A DNA stretch of 64,000 nucleotides from Methylophilaceae bacterium (GTDB lineage Bacteria; Pseudomonadota; Gammaproteobacteria; Burkholderiales; Methylophilaceae), in contig JABFRO010000004.1 in NCBI GenBank assembly GCA_013141125.1, forward strand, positions 54,820 to 118,819. The letters are read 5' to 3'. Below are positions 38,647 to 46,876 of this stretch, piece after piece. A program made the translations under genes and the position numbers. The stretch's first letter is position 1. Each line of letters starts with the position of its first letter. A model generated the notes under the pieces. It was given only the letters and a program-made list of their open reading frames with translations, ran no database searches and was not told the origin of the DNA.

Positions 38647-40101
38647 TTATTTTTGAATAGCCGCCGAATACAGTCGATAAGCGCCATGTGTAGCTACAGG
38701 TTTGAGCTTCTCCTGCAAATCTGCGGGGAATGAAGCTAAAGCAGTATTGCTTCCAATCGCTACAAAGGCCGAACCCTGAGTCAGCTTGAGTGCCAGTGCA
38801 TTCACATCAGTGACCAGTTCCGCTTTGCCCTCGCTATAAAACGAGGCAGATTGCGGGCGACTTCCTAGAAACAGCAAAGGTTCATTGCCGCTTCGCTGCG
38901 CTCGGTATTCCTGCACCAGTGCTTTGGTAGTTTTGACATCGCCTGCGGGGTTAAGTCTGATGTCCAGAATTAATCCTGCAAAAACCACCATCATCAGCAA
39001 CAAGCCGGTAATTAACACACGATCAACGCGTTTGGCCGCCACATGCCGCGCCAACCAATGCGCGCCCAATATGGCTAAAGCAGGTAAGGCGGGTAATACA
39101 TAGGTCCACAAAATATTGCCGGCAAAGGTGAAAAACAAACAGGGAGTCAACCCCCACAGCCATAGGTAAAGATGCAAGGGTTTATGCGCAGGCGAAGTTT
39201 CCGGTGTGATGGATTTACGCCAGAATATTGCTGCAACCGGCAGCAATAATGCCCAAGGCAAGCACGCGCCCAGGGCGTAAATCCAGATACTGCCGCGCGG
39301 GAAAGCATGCGCGCTGCCGTACAAATCGCCTTTCCAACCTGCTGTCACAAAGCGGTGCCAATGTTCACCCACAATAAAATAATTCAGAAAACCCGGTGTT
39401 TTTTGTTCGGCTAATAAATACCAGGGCAGCGCCAATAGCAATGTCAATAACAAGCCGCGCAGCCAAGGCAATCTGCGCCACACTTTGACATAACTTTTAG
39501 TGAAGATAGTCCATAAGCCTAGCGGCACGCCGACCAGGATAAATACCAGCGGGCCTTTGGCCAGCAAGCCTATAGCCAGCCCCAGAAAGAACAGCCAGGG
39601 TTCGCGTTTATGTTCGGCCTCCGCGCCGTGCAGCCCCAGCCAGAAACCGCGCATGGCCAGTGTGGTGCCTATGGCCAGCGTCATATCGGTCATCACCGCG
39701 CCCGCTGAAACAAAAAACAGCGCCGAGCCTGCCAATAAGGTTATGGCTATCAGCGCCTCGCGCGCGGAACGCCTTTTCAGCCAATCCCACACCAGCCACA
39801 AAATAAATAATCCGCCCATAAAATGCGGCAAGCGCGCGGCAAATTCATTTGCGCCAAACAGTTTGATGCTGGCCGCTGTCAGCCAGAAAGACATGGGCGG
39901 CTTGCCCCAGAACGGCTTGTCATACTCTATCCACGGCGTAATCCAGTCGCCAAGCTCCGCCATTTTACGTCCAATTTCACCATAGCGCGCTTCGGTGGTA
40001 TCCATCAGCGGATACAAAGCCAGCGTAATCAAACGGAATAAAATGAGTGCGAACAAAGTCCATAACAAAGGATGGGCAATGCGATTATGGTTAGAAGTCA
40101 T
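38647..40101 (-). CDS. GT39/ArnT-like polyprenyl-phosphate glycosyltransferase
   Basis: About 484 residues from the ATG at 40101 (MTSNHNRIAHPLLW), which overlaps the gtrB end by 11 bases; the frame is open to 40179. Around ten to twelve hydrophobic helices. The acidic motif of the ArnT/PMT family follows TM1 as DTTEARYGEIGRKMAELGDW, then PWIEYDKPFWGKPPMSFWL. Such enzymes move a sugar from a polyprenyl-phosphate donor to lipid A, glycans or protein. With gtrA and gtrB just upstream this is probably the transferase of a three-gene glycan-modification set. Whether it adds aminoarabinose cannot be said; no arn synthesis genes are present. Confidence 0.82.
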   Translation of the reverse strand: MTSNHNRIAHPLLWTLFALILFRLITLALYPLMDTTEARYGEIGRKMAELGDWITPWIEYDKPFWGKPPMSFWLTAASIKLFGANEFAARLPHFMGGLFILWLVWDWLKRRSAREALIAITLLAGSALFFVSAGAVMTDMTLAIGTTLAMRGFWLGLHGAEAEHKREPWLFFLGLAIGLLAKGPLVFILVGVPLGLWTIFTKSYVKVWRRLPWLRGLLLTLLLALPWYLLAEQKTPGFLNYFIVGEHWHRFVTAGWKGDLYGSAHAFPRGSIWIYALGACLPWALLLPVAAIFWRKSITPETSPAHKPLHLYLWLWGLTPCLFFTFAGNILWTYVLPALPALAILGAHWLARHVAAKRVDRVLITGLLLMMVVFAGLILDIRLNPAGDVKTTKALVQEYRAQRSGNEPLLFLGSRPQSASFYSEGKAELVTDVNALALKLTQGSAFVAIGSNTALASFPADLQEKLKPVATHGAYRLYSAAIQK

Positions 40102-41116
40102 ACTGGCTGCTTTCTTGTGCAATTTGCGAGGTGTTGCTGCTAGTTTCAGAATGATTAAATGCAGGAGCCTGATAGTCATACATCAGAAAAAGCGGCCTGC
40201 GCTTGCTTTCTATATACATGCGGCCTATATATTCACCCAGTATGCCGGTGGCCATCAATTGCAAACCGCCGACCAGTAGCACCACCACAATCAAGGTGGG
40301 GAAGCCTTTGACCGGATCACCAAAGGCCAGCGTTTTCAGCAGAAAGTAAAACGCATAGCCAAAGGCACCCAAGGCACTGAACAGCCCGGCATAAGTGGCC
40401 ACGCGCAATGGCGCGGTGGTGAATGAAGTAATGCCATCCAACGCAAAATTCCACAGCTTCCAGTATTTCCATTTGCTGAAACCGGCCGCGCGCGAATCAC
40501 GGTCATATTCTATGGTCACTTGGCGGAAGCCCACCCAGGCAAACAAGCCCTTCATGAAACGATTGCGCTCCGGCAGCTTATTTAACGCATTTACCGCCTG
40601 CCGACTAAGCAGGCGAAAATCACCCACATCCTCAGGGATAGGCACATCGCTGAGCTGATTAATGATGCGATAAAACGCATGGGCGGTGGCTTTTTTGAAA
40701 GCGGTTTCGCCATCGCGTCTGCGCCGCCGCATATTTACCACTTCCGCGCCATCGCGCCAGGCTTGCACCATTGAGGCGATCAGTTCCGGCGGATCCTGCA
40801 AATCGGCATCAATCATAATCACCGCTTCACCGCGCGCCAGCAGCAAGCCTGCGCTCATGGCTTCTTCCTTGCCAAAATTGCGCGTGAAATGCGCCACGCC
40901 AACGGCAGGATTATTACGATGCAGCTCATTCAACAACTGCCCGGTATTATCCGAACTGCCGTCATTAATATAAATGATCTCGCTAGACCCTGATGCTTGA
41001 AACCCCGGCACTTGTGCCAAAGCCGCCAGCAAGCGCTGATGAAAAATGGGCAGCACAATTTCCTCGTTATAAGCGGGAACGATAACGCTGAGAGTACAAG
41101 AGGTATTCTGTTTCAT
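40091..41116 (-). CDS. gtrB: GtrB/ArnC-like polyprenyl-phosphate glycosyltransferase (GT2)
   Basis: About 341 residues from the ATG at 41116, which overlaps the gtrA stop (ATGA); upstream residues to 41224 are not family-like. GT2 core: LSVIVPAYNEEIVLPIF, DGSSDNTGQLL, MIDADLQDPPELIASMVQAW (DXD-type site) and RNFGKEEAMSAGL. Two C-terminal helices and LMATGILGEYIGRMYIESK complete the GtrB layout. It loads a sugar onto undecaprenyl phosphate. Operon gtrA-gtrB-GT39. Confidence 0.9.
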   Translation of the reverse strand: MKQNTSCTLSVIVPAYNEEIVLPIFHQRLLAALAQVPGFQASGSSEIIYINDGSSDNTGQLLNELHRNNPAVGVAHFTRNFGKEEAMSAGLLLARGEAVIMIDADLQDPPELIASMVQAWRDGAEVVNMRRRRRDGETAFKKATAHAFYRIINQLSDVPIPEDVGDFRLLSRQAVNALNKLPERNRFMKGLFAWVGFRQVTIEYDRDSRAAGFSKWKYWKLWNFALDGITSFTTAPLRVATYAGLFSALGAFGYAFYFLLKTLAFGDPVKGFPTLIVVVLLVGGLQLMATGILGEYIGRMYIESKRRPLFLMYDYQAPAFNHSETSSNTSQIAQESSQYDF

Positions 41117-41532
41117 TGAAAAGTCCATGAACGGTTGAGCTGATAAGTGATTAACAGTACCAGCAAAGTGGCCAGCAATTGTGCGATTATATAATGCCAG
41201 CCCAGAAATGCCGTGCCTGCCCAAACGATAACACCATTTAAAGCCGCGCCTATGGCCGCAATCAGCATGAAACGCGGCAAAGCCACACCATGGCTGGCGC
41301 TACTGTTAAAGGTAAATTTATGGTTGCCCACATAAGCCACCAATGCGCCGCATAAAGCGCCTATCACCGCCGGTATTGCCGGTTGCAAATGCAAAGTTTC
41401 AACCAGAACAATAAGGATGCTGTAATGCACCGCCGTTGCTGCGCCGCCAGTAATCGTATAACGAATAAATGCCAAGGTTTTGTTCTCTCCTGTGTATTGG
41501 GTTAGCCTGAATTTAATAAGTCCAGTCTTCAT
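41113..41532 (-). CDS. gtrA: GtrA-family membrane protein
   Basis: A 139-residue protein with four hydrophobic helices and the GtrA/DPMS pattern: FIRYTITGGAATAVHYSILI, VIGALCGALVAYVGNHKFTF, and the end LLVLLITYQLNRSWTF. GtrA is thought to flip the undecaprenyl-phosphate sugar made by GtrB. The ATG overlaps the end of the YgjP-type gene by 20 bases, so the gtr set is coupled to, or was joined by deletion with, the end of the restriction island. Confidence 0.87.
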   Translation of the reverse strand: MKTGLIKFRLTQYTGENKTLAFIRYTITGGAATAVHYSILIVLVETLHLQPAIPAVIGALCGALVAYVGNHKFTFNSSASHGVALPRFMLIAAIGAALNGVIVWAGTAFLGWHYIIAQLLATLLVLLITYQLNRSWTFQ

Positions 41533-42241
41533 GCCCCAGTGTAGAGCGGTTTAGCTCCTCACGAAATAGCTGCCACTGTGGCATAAAGCGGTTCATCAGC
41601 TCGACAAAGTGCTCATTGTGCAGCCGTTCCAGCAGATGCACCATTTCATGCACGATGATATATTCCAGGCACTGGGGGGATTTTTTGGCCAGCTCCAGAT
41701 TTAGCCAAATGCGCTGTGCGGCTATGTTGCACGTACCCCATTTGGTTTTCATTTGTTTCACATGCCACTCGGCCACGGTTACCCCGATGATAGGTTGCCA
41801 CTGTGCAATCAACGTAGGAATAAGCGTTTTAAGCTGCTGGCGAACCCATGTCAGCAAGATTTTTTCGCGTTGCTCTCTGGTGCTGCCTTCACGCACATAC
41901 AAGTCCAGGCTGGATTTGTTGCGCATGACGACACGGGGTTTATCGTTCTGATAAATCACATTCAGGCGATAGCGCCGCCCCTGAAAATAATGGCTTTCAC
42001 CCGAAACATATTCACGCAGGGATTGACGTGCCTGATTAGTGAATTTCAATTTTTGTTTTTTAATCCATGCCAGCCTAGAAATAACGGCCAGGCGCACGGC
42101 TTCATCGCTCACACGCAAAGGTGCAGCCACGCGCACCCTCCCCAGTGGCGGATAAACACCCAAGTGCAGATTCTTGATGTCCTTGCGCACAATATCCACG
42201 GCCAGGCCGCTGACCTTGATCTGATGGGTTTCAGTCATCAT
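41513..42241 (-). CDS. YgjP/SprT-like zinc metallopeptidase (DUF45, M48-like)
   Basis: A 242-residue protein with the HExxH site as HEMVHLLERLHNEHF near residue 197 and the family segment KTKWGTCN, IWLNLELAKKSP, CLEYIIVHE. Members frequently lie at the end of type I restriction operons, as here (82 bases after hsdR), but their role in restriction is not established. The start is one of two adjacent ATGs. It overlaps gtrA at the 3' end. Confidence 0.87.
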   Translation of the reverse strand: MMTETHQIKVSGLAVDIVRKDIKNLHLGVYPPLGRVRVAAPLRVSDEAVRLAVISRLAWIKKQKLKFTNQARQSLREYVSGESHYFQGRRYRLNVIYQNDKPRVVMRNKSSLDLYVREGSTREQREKILLTWVRQQLKTLIPTLIAQWQPIIGVTVAEWHVKQMKTKWGTCNIAAQRIWLNLELAKKSPQCLEYIIVHEMVHLLERLHNEHFVELMNRFMPQWQLFREELNRSTLGHEDWTY

Positions 42242-42267
42242 TTAATGTTAAAACCATAATTAAAATC

Positions 42268-42300
42268 GTAGGTTGGATAAGCATCGCGCATCCACCCTAC
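42268..42300. repeat. REP-like palindrome, single unit
   Basis: GTAGGTTGGAT, AAGCATCGCGC, ATCCACCCTAC: an 11-bp stem with one mismatch. The same unit occurs twice, head to head, at 46782-46857. It lies between hsdR and the metallopeptidase gene. Confidence 0.75.
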
Positions 42301-42323
42301 AGATCCTATTGATTTTATGTAAC

Positions 42324-45300
42324 TTAGTAATCACTCTGATTTTTCACCAGTTCAAATATGTCGTCAGTGAGTTGGTCATCATTCAGTACGCGCTTCACGG
42401 CATAGCGCACTTCTTTTTGTTTGACCTTATGCCCACGCCAGCCGTCTTTTTTACTCGATAGCACAGCGTAATCCACAGCCAGCGCCACTGCTTCATCTTG
42501 GCCTAAATTGTCATACAAAGCGCGTTTGGCTGCCGTGTTTAATGATTGTGGATAATCCGCGCCACCCGCAGGCTTTTGCACTTGTCCTGTCAGCGCAATG
42601 ATTTCAGCCAGATATTGCTCATATTCCAAGGCCTGCTGGCGGCGTTGCAATATCAAGCTATCCAGCAGTTCGGACATTTTCTCGAAATACTTGGGGTTGA
42701 TGGGCTGCTCGTCAATAATGAGCTTGCGCAGGTTGTTCTCAATGGTCTCGGCAACCGCTTGCCGGCTTTCGCGTATCCCTTTTGGCAGTAGCTCCAGTGC
42801 ATCCACGCCGCGTTCAACAATCAGTTGCACCAGACTGACCTCATCAAAAGTGGAAATCTTTTCGCTGTCTTCCGCGCGAATGTAAGTATCAATCAGGTGA
42901 CGCATGGCGGGTTCATACATTTTCATGTCGATGTAATCGCCGCTGGCAATTTTCACCTCACTGCGTACTTTCTCAAAGTGGTCAACCTCCTGCTTCACTT
43001 GCTCAGTCTGCGCCGCGTTATAGCCTGCCCCGGTCATTTCACTGGCAAGGTCGGCATAGGCGCGTATCAGTGACACGGTGAGTTTGTACAGCGTGATACG
43101 TTTGCCTTCATTCTCCTTGAGCTGCGTCTTGTCCGTGGTATCCAGGGCGCAAAAATAACGCAAATAGGCCGCCGTATCCTGTGGCGCTGCAACGGGTTCG
43201 CACAAAGCCTTGATGGCCTCGCGCGCTTCTTCCAGCCGCTGCCTCGCCGTTTGCAGCCTATCCACCAGCAGTCCGGCCACATCTTCTTTATCATAGCCAT
43301 CTAGCGCACCCGAGGTGTAATCCTCAATCGCCGTGCCCAGGCTCTTGAACAAATCCTTGTAGTCAACGATGTAGCCGTATTCCTTGTCGTCGCCATCCAG
43401 CCGGTTGACCCGGCAAATCGCCTGAAACAGGCCGTGGTCGCGCATTTGCTTGTCGATGTATAGGTAGGTGGCAGAAGGCGCATCGAAACCCGTGAGCAGC
43501 TTATCCACCACGATGAGCAACTTCATCTGCCCCGGTTGCTCGATGAATTTCTTTTTAACCTCATCTTCAAAAACATCCGCCGCCTTGTCGCCCAGCATCC
43601 GGTTGTAGATTTCGTACTTGCGCAGCCGCTCGGTCAGCCCTTCGCCGGTCTCCTCGCCCTTGATGTCAGCCGGTGATGGTGCATACGAAGTCACAATCGC
43701 GCACTTACCAGCCAGTTCTGATTGCTCGAAAAGCTCATAACACTTGCAAGCCTCATAAATGCTGCTCGTGACCAGCATCGCATTGCCGCGACCACTTTGC
43801 AGGCGGTTTTTGGTTTCAAAGTCCATCAAGATGTCAGCGACGATTTTCTCCAGGCGTGATTTTGAACTCAGCACCTTCTGCATGCTGCCCCATTTTTTCT
43901 TGAGCTGGGCGAGGGCGATGTCATTCAGCCCCTTGGTTTTAGAATCAAACCATTGGTCGATTTTAGTGGGCGAGCTGATGCTCTGGTCGATGTCTCGGGC
44001 TTCATAGCGCAAATCCAGCACTACTTTATCGCGCACCGCTTCATCAAACTTGTAGGTGTGAATGTATTTACCGAATATCTCAATACTCTTCTGCTTGTCT
44101 GCTTTAAGTAAAGGTGTACCCGTAAAGCCGATAAACATGGCATTGGGCAATATCGCTTTCATGGCTTTATGCAGTTCACCGCTTTGTGTACGGTGGCACT
44201 CATCCACAAACACGTAAATATCACCTTTGGCTCTAAAGTCCGCAGGCAGGCTGCGCTTCATCTCGGCTATAAAAGCTTGAATGTCGCCTTCGGACATGCC
44301 CTCAACGCCGCCTTCTTCTTTACCCACAAACTTATGAATCAGTGACGCAATCAACCACGGGTTCGTGGCATTGAGTTTGCTAATCAAGTCGGCACCGCTG
44401 GAAGTGCGGACGATTTGTTCGCTAACGCCGAGGAACACCTTCTCAATTTGCTTATCCAGCTCGGTGCGGTCGGTAATCACCACCACCCGCGCATCCTTCA
44501 CGTTCTCGCGTATCCACTTCGCCAGCCACACCATCGTCAGGCTTTTGCCGCTGCCTTGGGTATGCCAGATAATGCCACCTTCACGGCGGCGAATATGGTC
44601 TTGCGCGGCTTTCACACCGAAGTATTGATTATGGCGGCAGAGTTTTTTAATGCCCGCATCGAACACCACAAAATCGTGAATGAGTTCTAAGAAGTGCGCT
44701 TTTTCGCAAAGCTGGCTTACGTGTTTATCTAGCAGATTTTCAATGTGGCTGTCTTGCTTCCAGCTCAGGTAGTATTTCTCTGGCGTTTCTATGGTGCCGT
44801 AGCGCACACCTTCGGTATCGTTACCCGCCATCACTAACTGCATGGTGGTGAAAAATGGCTGAATAAACAGCTTTTTCTGATTATCCAAGTTCTGGCGTAT
44901 GCCCTCCGACACCGATACTATGGAACGCTTCAATTCCAATACACCAAGGGCGATGCCGTTCACATAAATCACAATGTCTGGGCGCTTAGTGTTCGCCTTG
45001 GCATCCGCACCTTTAACCGTCACTTCCTCGGCAACTGCAAAGTGGTTATTGAGCGGGTTCTTCCAGTCAATCAACCATACTGTTTGTGTGTTCTCACCAA
45101 CATCGGCCTTAACCTTCACCCCATAACGCAGCAACTCATACACGGCGCTATTGCAGTCATACAGACTTTTGGTCTGGTCACTGGCTACTTTGCCAAGCTG
45201 GTGCAAGGCCTTGGTGATAAGCGCATCGTCGTAACCTTGCTTCCTCAAAAAGCTGTGCGCCAAATTGGTGTCGACATTGCGATTGCCAACGCGGTCACTC

Positions 45301-45392
45301 CAGTTGCCCAGATAGTCGTAGCCCAAGGTTTCTTGGAATAACCTCACCACGCGCTGCTGGGTGGCTTTCTCAATTTGTCCGACCGTACTCAT
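42324..45392 (-). CDS. hsdR: type I restriction endonuclease subunit R
   Basis: About 1022 residues from the ATG at 45392, which has GGGAGG in front; a TTG five codons earlier would be the alternative. The N-terminal nuclease has the PD-ExK pattern as RPDIVIYVNGIALGVLELKR near residue 135. The SF2 translocase follows with Walker A TQGSGKSLTMVWLAKW near residue 280, DECHRTQSG near 396, GFTGTPLLKAD and the motif VI-like AICRVNRLDGDDKEYGYIVD. The C-terminal helical domain contacts the methylase core. HsdR cuts unmodified DNA at a distance after ATP-driven translocation. Its ATG overlaps the stop of the out-of-frame HTH tail of the upstream gene. Confidence 0.95.
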   Translation of the reverse strand: MSTVGQIEKATQQRVVRLFQETLGYDYLGNWSDRVGNRNVDTNLAHSFLRKQGYDDALITKALHQLGKVASDQTKSLYDCNSAVYELLRYGVKVKADVGENTQTVWLIDWKNPLNNHFAVAEEVTVKGADAKANTKRPDIVIYVNGIALGVLELKRSIVSVSEGIRQNLDNQKKLFIQPFFTTMQLVMAGNDTEGVRYGTIETPEKYYLSWKQDSHIENLLDKHVSQLCEKAHFLELIHDFVVFDAGIKKLCRHNQYFGVKAAQDHIRRREGGIIWHTQGSGKSLTMVWLAKWIRENVKDARVVVITDRTELDKQIEKVFLGVSEQIVRTSSGADLISKLNATNPWLIASLIHKFVGKEEGGVEGMSEGDIQAFIAEMKRSLPADFRAKGDIYVFVDECHRTQSGELHKAMKAILPNAMFIGFTGTPLLKADKQKSIEIFGKYIHTYKFDEAVRDKVVLDLRYEARDIDQSISSPTKIDQWFDSKTKGLNDIALAQLKKKWGSMQKVLSSKSRLEKIVADILMDFETKNRLQSGRGNAMLVTSSIYEACKCYELFEQSELAGKCAIVTSYAPSPADIKGEETGEGLTERLRKYEIYNRMLGDKAADVFEDEVKKKFIEQPGQMKLLIVVDKLLTGFDAPSATYLYIDKQMRDHGLFQAICRVNRLDGDDKEYGYIVDYKDLFKSLGTAIEDYTSGALDGYDKEDVAGLLVDRLQTARQRLEEAREAIKALCEPVAAPQDTAAYLRYFCALDTTDKTQLKENEGKRITLYKLTVSLIRAYADLASEMTGAGYNAAQTEQVKQEVDHFEKVRSEVKIASGDYIDMKMYEPAMRHLIDTYIRAEDSEKISTFDEVSLVQLIVERGVDALELLPKGIRESRQAVAETIENNLRKLIIDEQPINPKYFEKMSELLDSLILQRRQQALEYEQYLAEIIALTGQVQKPAGGADYPQSLNTAAKRALYDNLGQDEAVALAVDYAVLSSKKDGWRGHKVKQKEVRYAVKRVLNDDQLTDDIFELVKNQSDY

Positions 45393-45561
45393 TTCAACAC
45401 CTCCCAATGGCCTGTCTTGGTTGGCCCGACATGGCGAATAATCTCTGCTAACTTCATTTTCTCTAGGTGATATTTGACACCGTCAGAACTTAAACCAACT
45501 TTGCTGGCCAATTCTTTACGCGTGATAGAAGGCTGCGATTTCAGTAGTGCGAGGATTTTTT
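45389..45561 (-). pseudogene. out-of-frame winged-helix tail of the AlbA/HATPase-type regulator
   Basis: One frame away from the preceding gene lies ILALLKSQPSITRKELASK, VGLSSDGVKYHLEKMKLAE and IIRHVGPTKTGHWEVLK-stop, the HTH typical of the C-terminus of this protein family. The stop (TGA at 45391-45389) overlaps the hsdR ATG. A -1 shift in the six-A run at 45556-45561 (minus strand) joins both parts as KKKILALLK. Decay, phase variation, slippage or a base-calling error would all explain it. Confidence 0.8.
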
Positions 45562-46758
45562 CTTAGTTTCTTGGGTAGTTTCTTGGGTAGTTTCTTGGGT
45601 AGTTTCTTGGGTAGTTTCTTGGGTAGTTCCCACTCCCCCTACCGCTTCAGTATATGTTTGCGCATAGTGAAACACCGTCCATAATCCAGTATGCTCATAC
45701 CGAAACTCTGGTTGAGGGACTCCTTCTGCATCACAAACGGCGACGATACGTTCAATACCGCGCCCCCAAGACTCAATCATTCCCGCACGGAAAAATGCGT
45801 TTGCGATTTCGGGGTTATACGGCAGTGACGAATGCTTACTCAACAAATTTTTCACCGTCCAGTCCGGCGGCAATTGCCCTGCATTCCAAATCATCAGCTT
45901 ATCCGCATAGACGCTGATTTGAATGGGTACTGCGCTTGCATAATTTTTATGCACCACCGCATTCAGAATCGCTTCGCGTAAGGCGGACTCAGGCACGGGA
46001 TAAGTCTCAATGCGTTGCAAGCCTTGGTAAGAAATCCATGCTTTGAGATACTTCGCTTTCAGTACAGCGATAGTCTGATTGACCTGCGAAAACAAATCAC
46101 CGTGAATTTCGTCCTGATAACGCAAATCAACATTGGTCTCAAAAAAACCAATTTTGATATACGCACCCGTGACAAATCGCTCAGCATCAGGATGAAACAA
46201 CAACACGGTGGCTCGTTTCAAATAACTGCCATCCAACAAATGCAATTTATCAAGCAAGGACGCATTGGTTTCATCCAACACATCAGGTGAAAGACGCTCG
46301 CTCTTCAATGTTTGCTTGCGAAAATACGCCAGCGCCTTCTCCTCCAAATCACCGATGCCGACATAAGGCACGGGCACGCCATCCCAATGCAGTCCCTGCT
46401 TCTTGAGCAAAAAACGAGAGAGTGCCGCGCCCTTTAATTCCTGCTTGGTGCTGCCGCTGCGATAGTGATATTCACCTTTGTAGCTAATCGGGCTAGGGTA
46501 AGCCTCCACCACAATTTCCAGCCAGTCGCGCCCGTCCCCACTGTGCAAATTCACTGGCACCACCATGCCCAAAATATCCCGCACTTTATTGGGAATATCT
46601 TCCAGCAATTTTGCTGCGTTGGCGATGCCCAGAACCTCGCCCTTATCATTCTTGCCAATTACCAACGTACCGCCCTGCGCATTGGCAAAGCCGCAAATCC
46701 ATTTCAGATATTCATCGCGCCAGGATTGCTTCCATTCGATGTTCTGATTTTCTTTCAT
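45541..46758 (-). CDS. AlbA_2/HATPase_c_4-type DNA-binding regulator (RecG-like annotation), C-terminally frameshifted
   Basis: About 405 residues from the ATG at 46758 (MKENQNIEWKQSW), with a G-rich ribosome site; the frame is open further upstream but only through a repeat. The N-terminal Schlafen/AlbA_2 domain shows EWKQSWRDEYLKWICGFANA and GGTLVIGKNDKGEVLGI. The HATPase_c_4 region has PESALREAILNAVVHKNYAS and IWNAGQLPPDW, FFRAGMIESWGRGIERIV. The C-terminus consists of five TQET units and then ends early (KKKSSHY), whereas relatives continue into a winged helix found here in another frame. Such proteins are common in restriction islands, perhaps as regulators. Confidence 0.85.
   Translation of the reverse strand: MKENQNIEWKQSWRDEYLKWICGFANAQGGTLVIGKNDKGEVLGIANAAKLLEDIPNKVRDILGMVVPVNLHSGDGRDWLEIVVEAYPSPISYKGEYHYRSGSTKQELKGAALSRFLLKKQGLHWDGVPVPYVGIGDLEEKALAYFRKQTLKSERLSPDVLDETNASLLDKLHLLDGSYLKRATVLLFHPDAERFVTGAYIKIGFFETNVDLRYQDEIHGDLFSQVNQTIAVLKAKYLKAWISYQGLQRIETYPVPESALREAILNAVVHKNYASAVPIQISVYADKLMIWNAGQLPPDWTVKNLLSKHSSLPYNPEIANAFFRAGMIESWGRGIERIVAVCDAEGVPQPEFRYEHTGLWTVFHYAQTYTEAVGGVGTTQETTQETTQETTQETTQETKKKSSHY
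45565..45624. repeat. five perfect tandem copies of a 12-bp unit
   Basis: AGTTTCTTGGGT repeated five times without mismatch, plus a partial copy AGTT. On the coding (minus) strand it encodes TQET units linking the ATPase-like domain and the HTH. A 12-bp unit keeps the frame when copy number changes. Confidence 0.95.
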
Positions 46759-46781
46759 ACCGCCCCCCAAAAACGTAACGT

Positions 46782-46857
46782 GGGTAGGGTGGATAAGCGT
46801 AGCGCATCCACCTTCATCGTCCAGCATGGTGGATGTGCTACGCTTATCCACCCTACC
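46782..46857. repeat. head-to-head pair of REP-like palindromes
   Basis: GGGTAGGGTGGATAAGCGTA plus GCGCATCCACC (46782-46812) is followed by a 15-bp spacer and its near-perfect inverse (46828-46857). Each half can also fold on itself. It lies between hsdS and the AlbA-type gene and matches the single unit at 42268-42300. Confidence 0.9.
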
Positions 46858-46876
46858 GCTACTTGCCCGCCGTTGC

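Noticed and set aside
45565..45624. Possible CRISPR-like array
   Set aside because: The 12-bp units are directly adjacent without spacers and code for a protein linker.
46759..46851. Longer N-terminus of the AlbA-type protein
   Set aside because: It would be encoded by the palindromic repeat; the ATG at 46758 has a G-rich ribosome site and begins the conserved domain.
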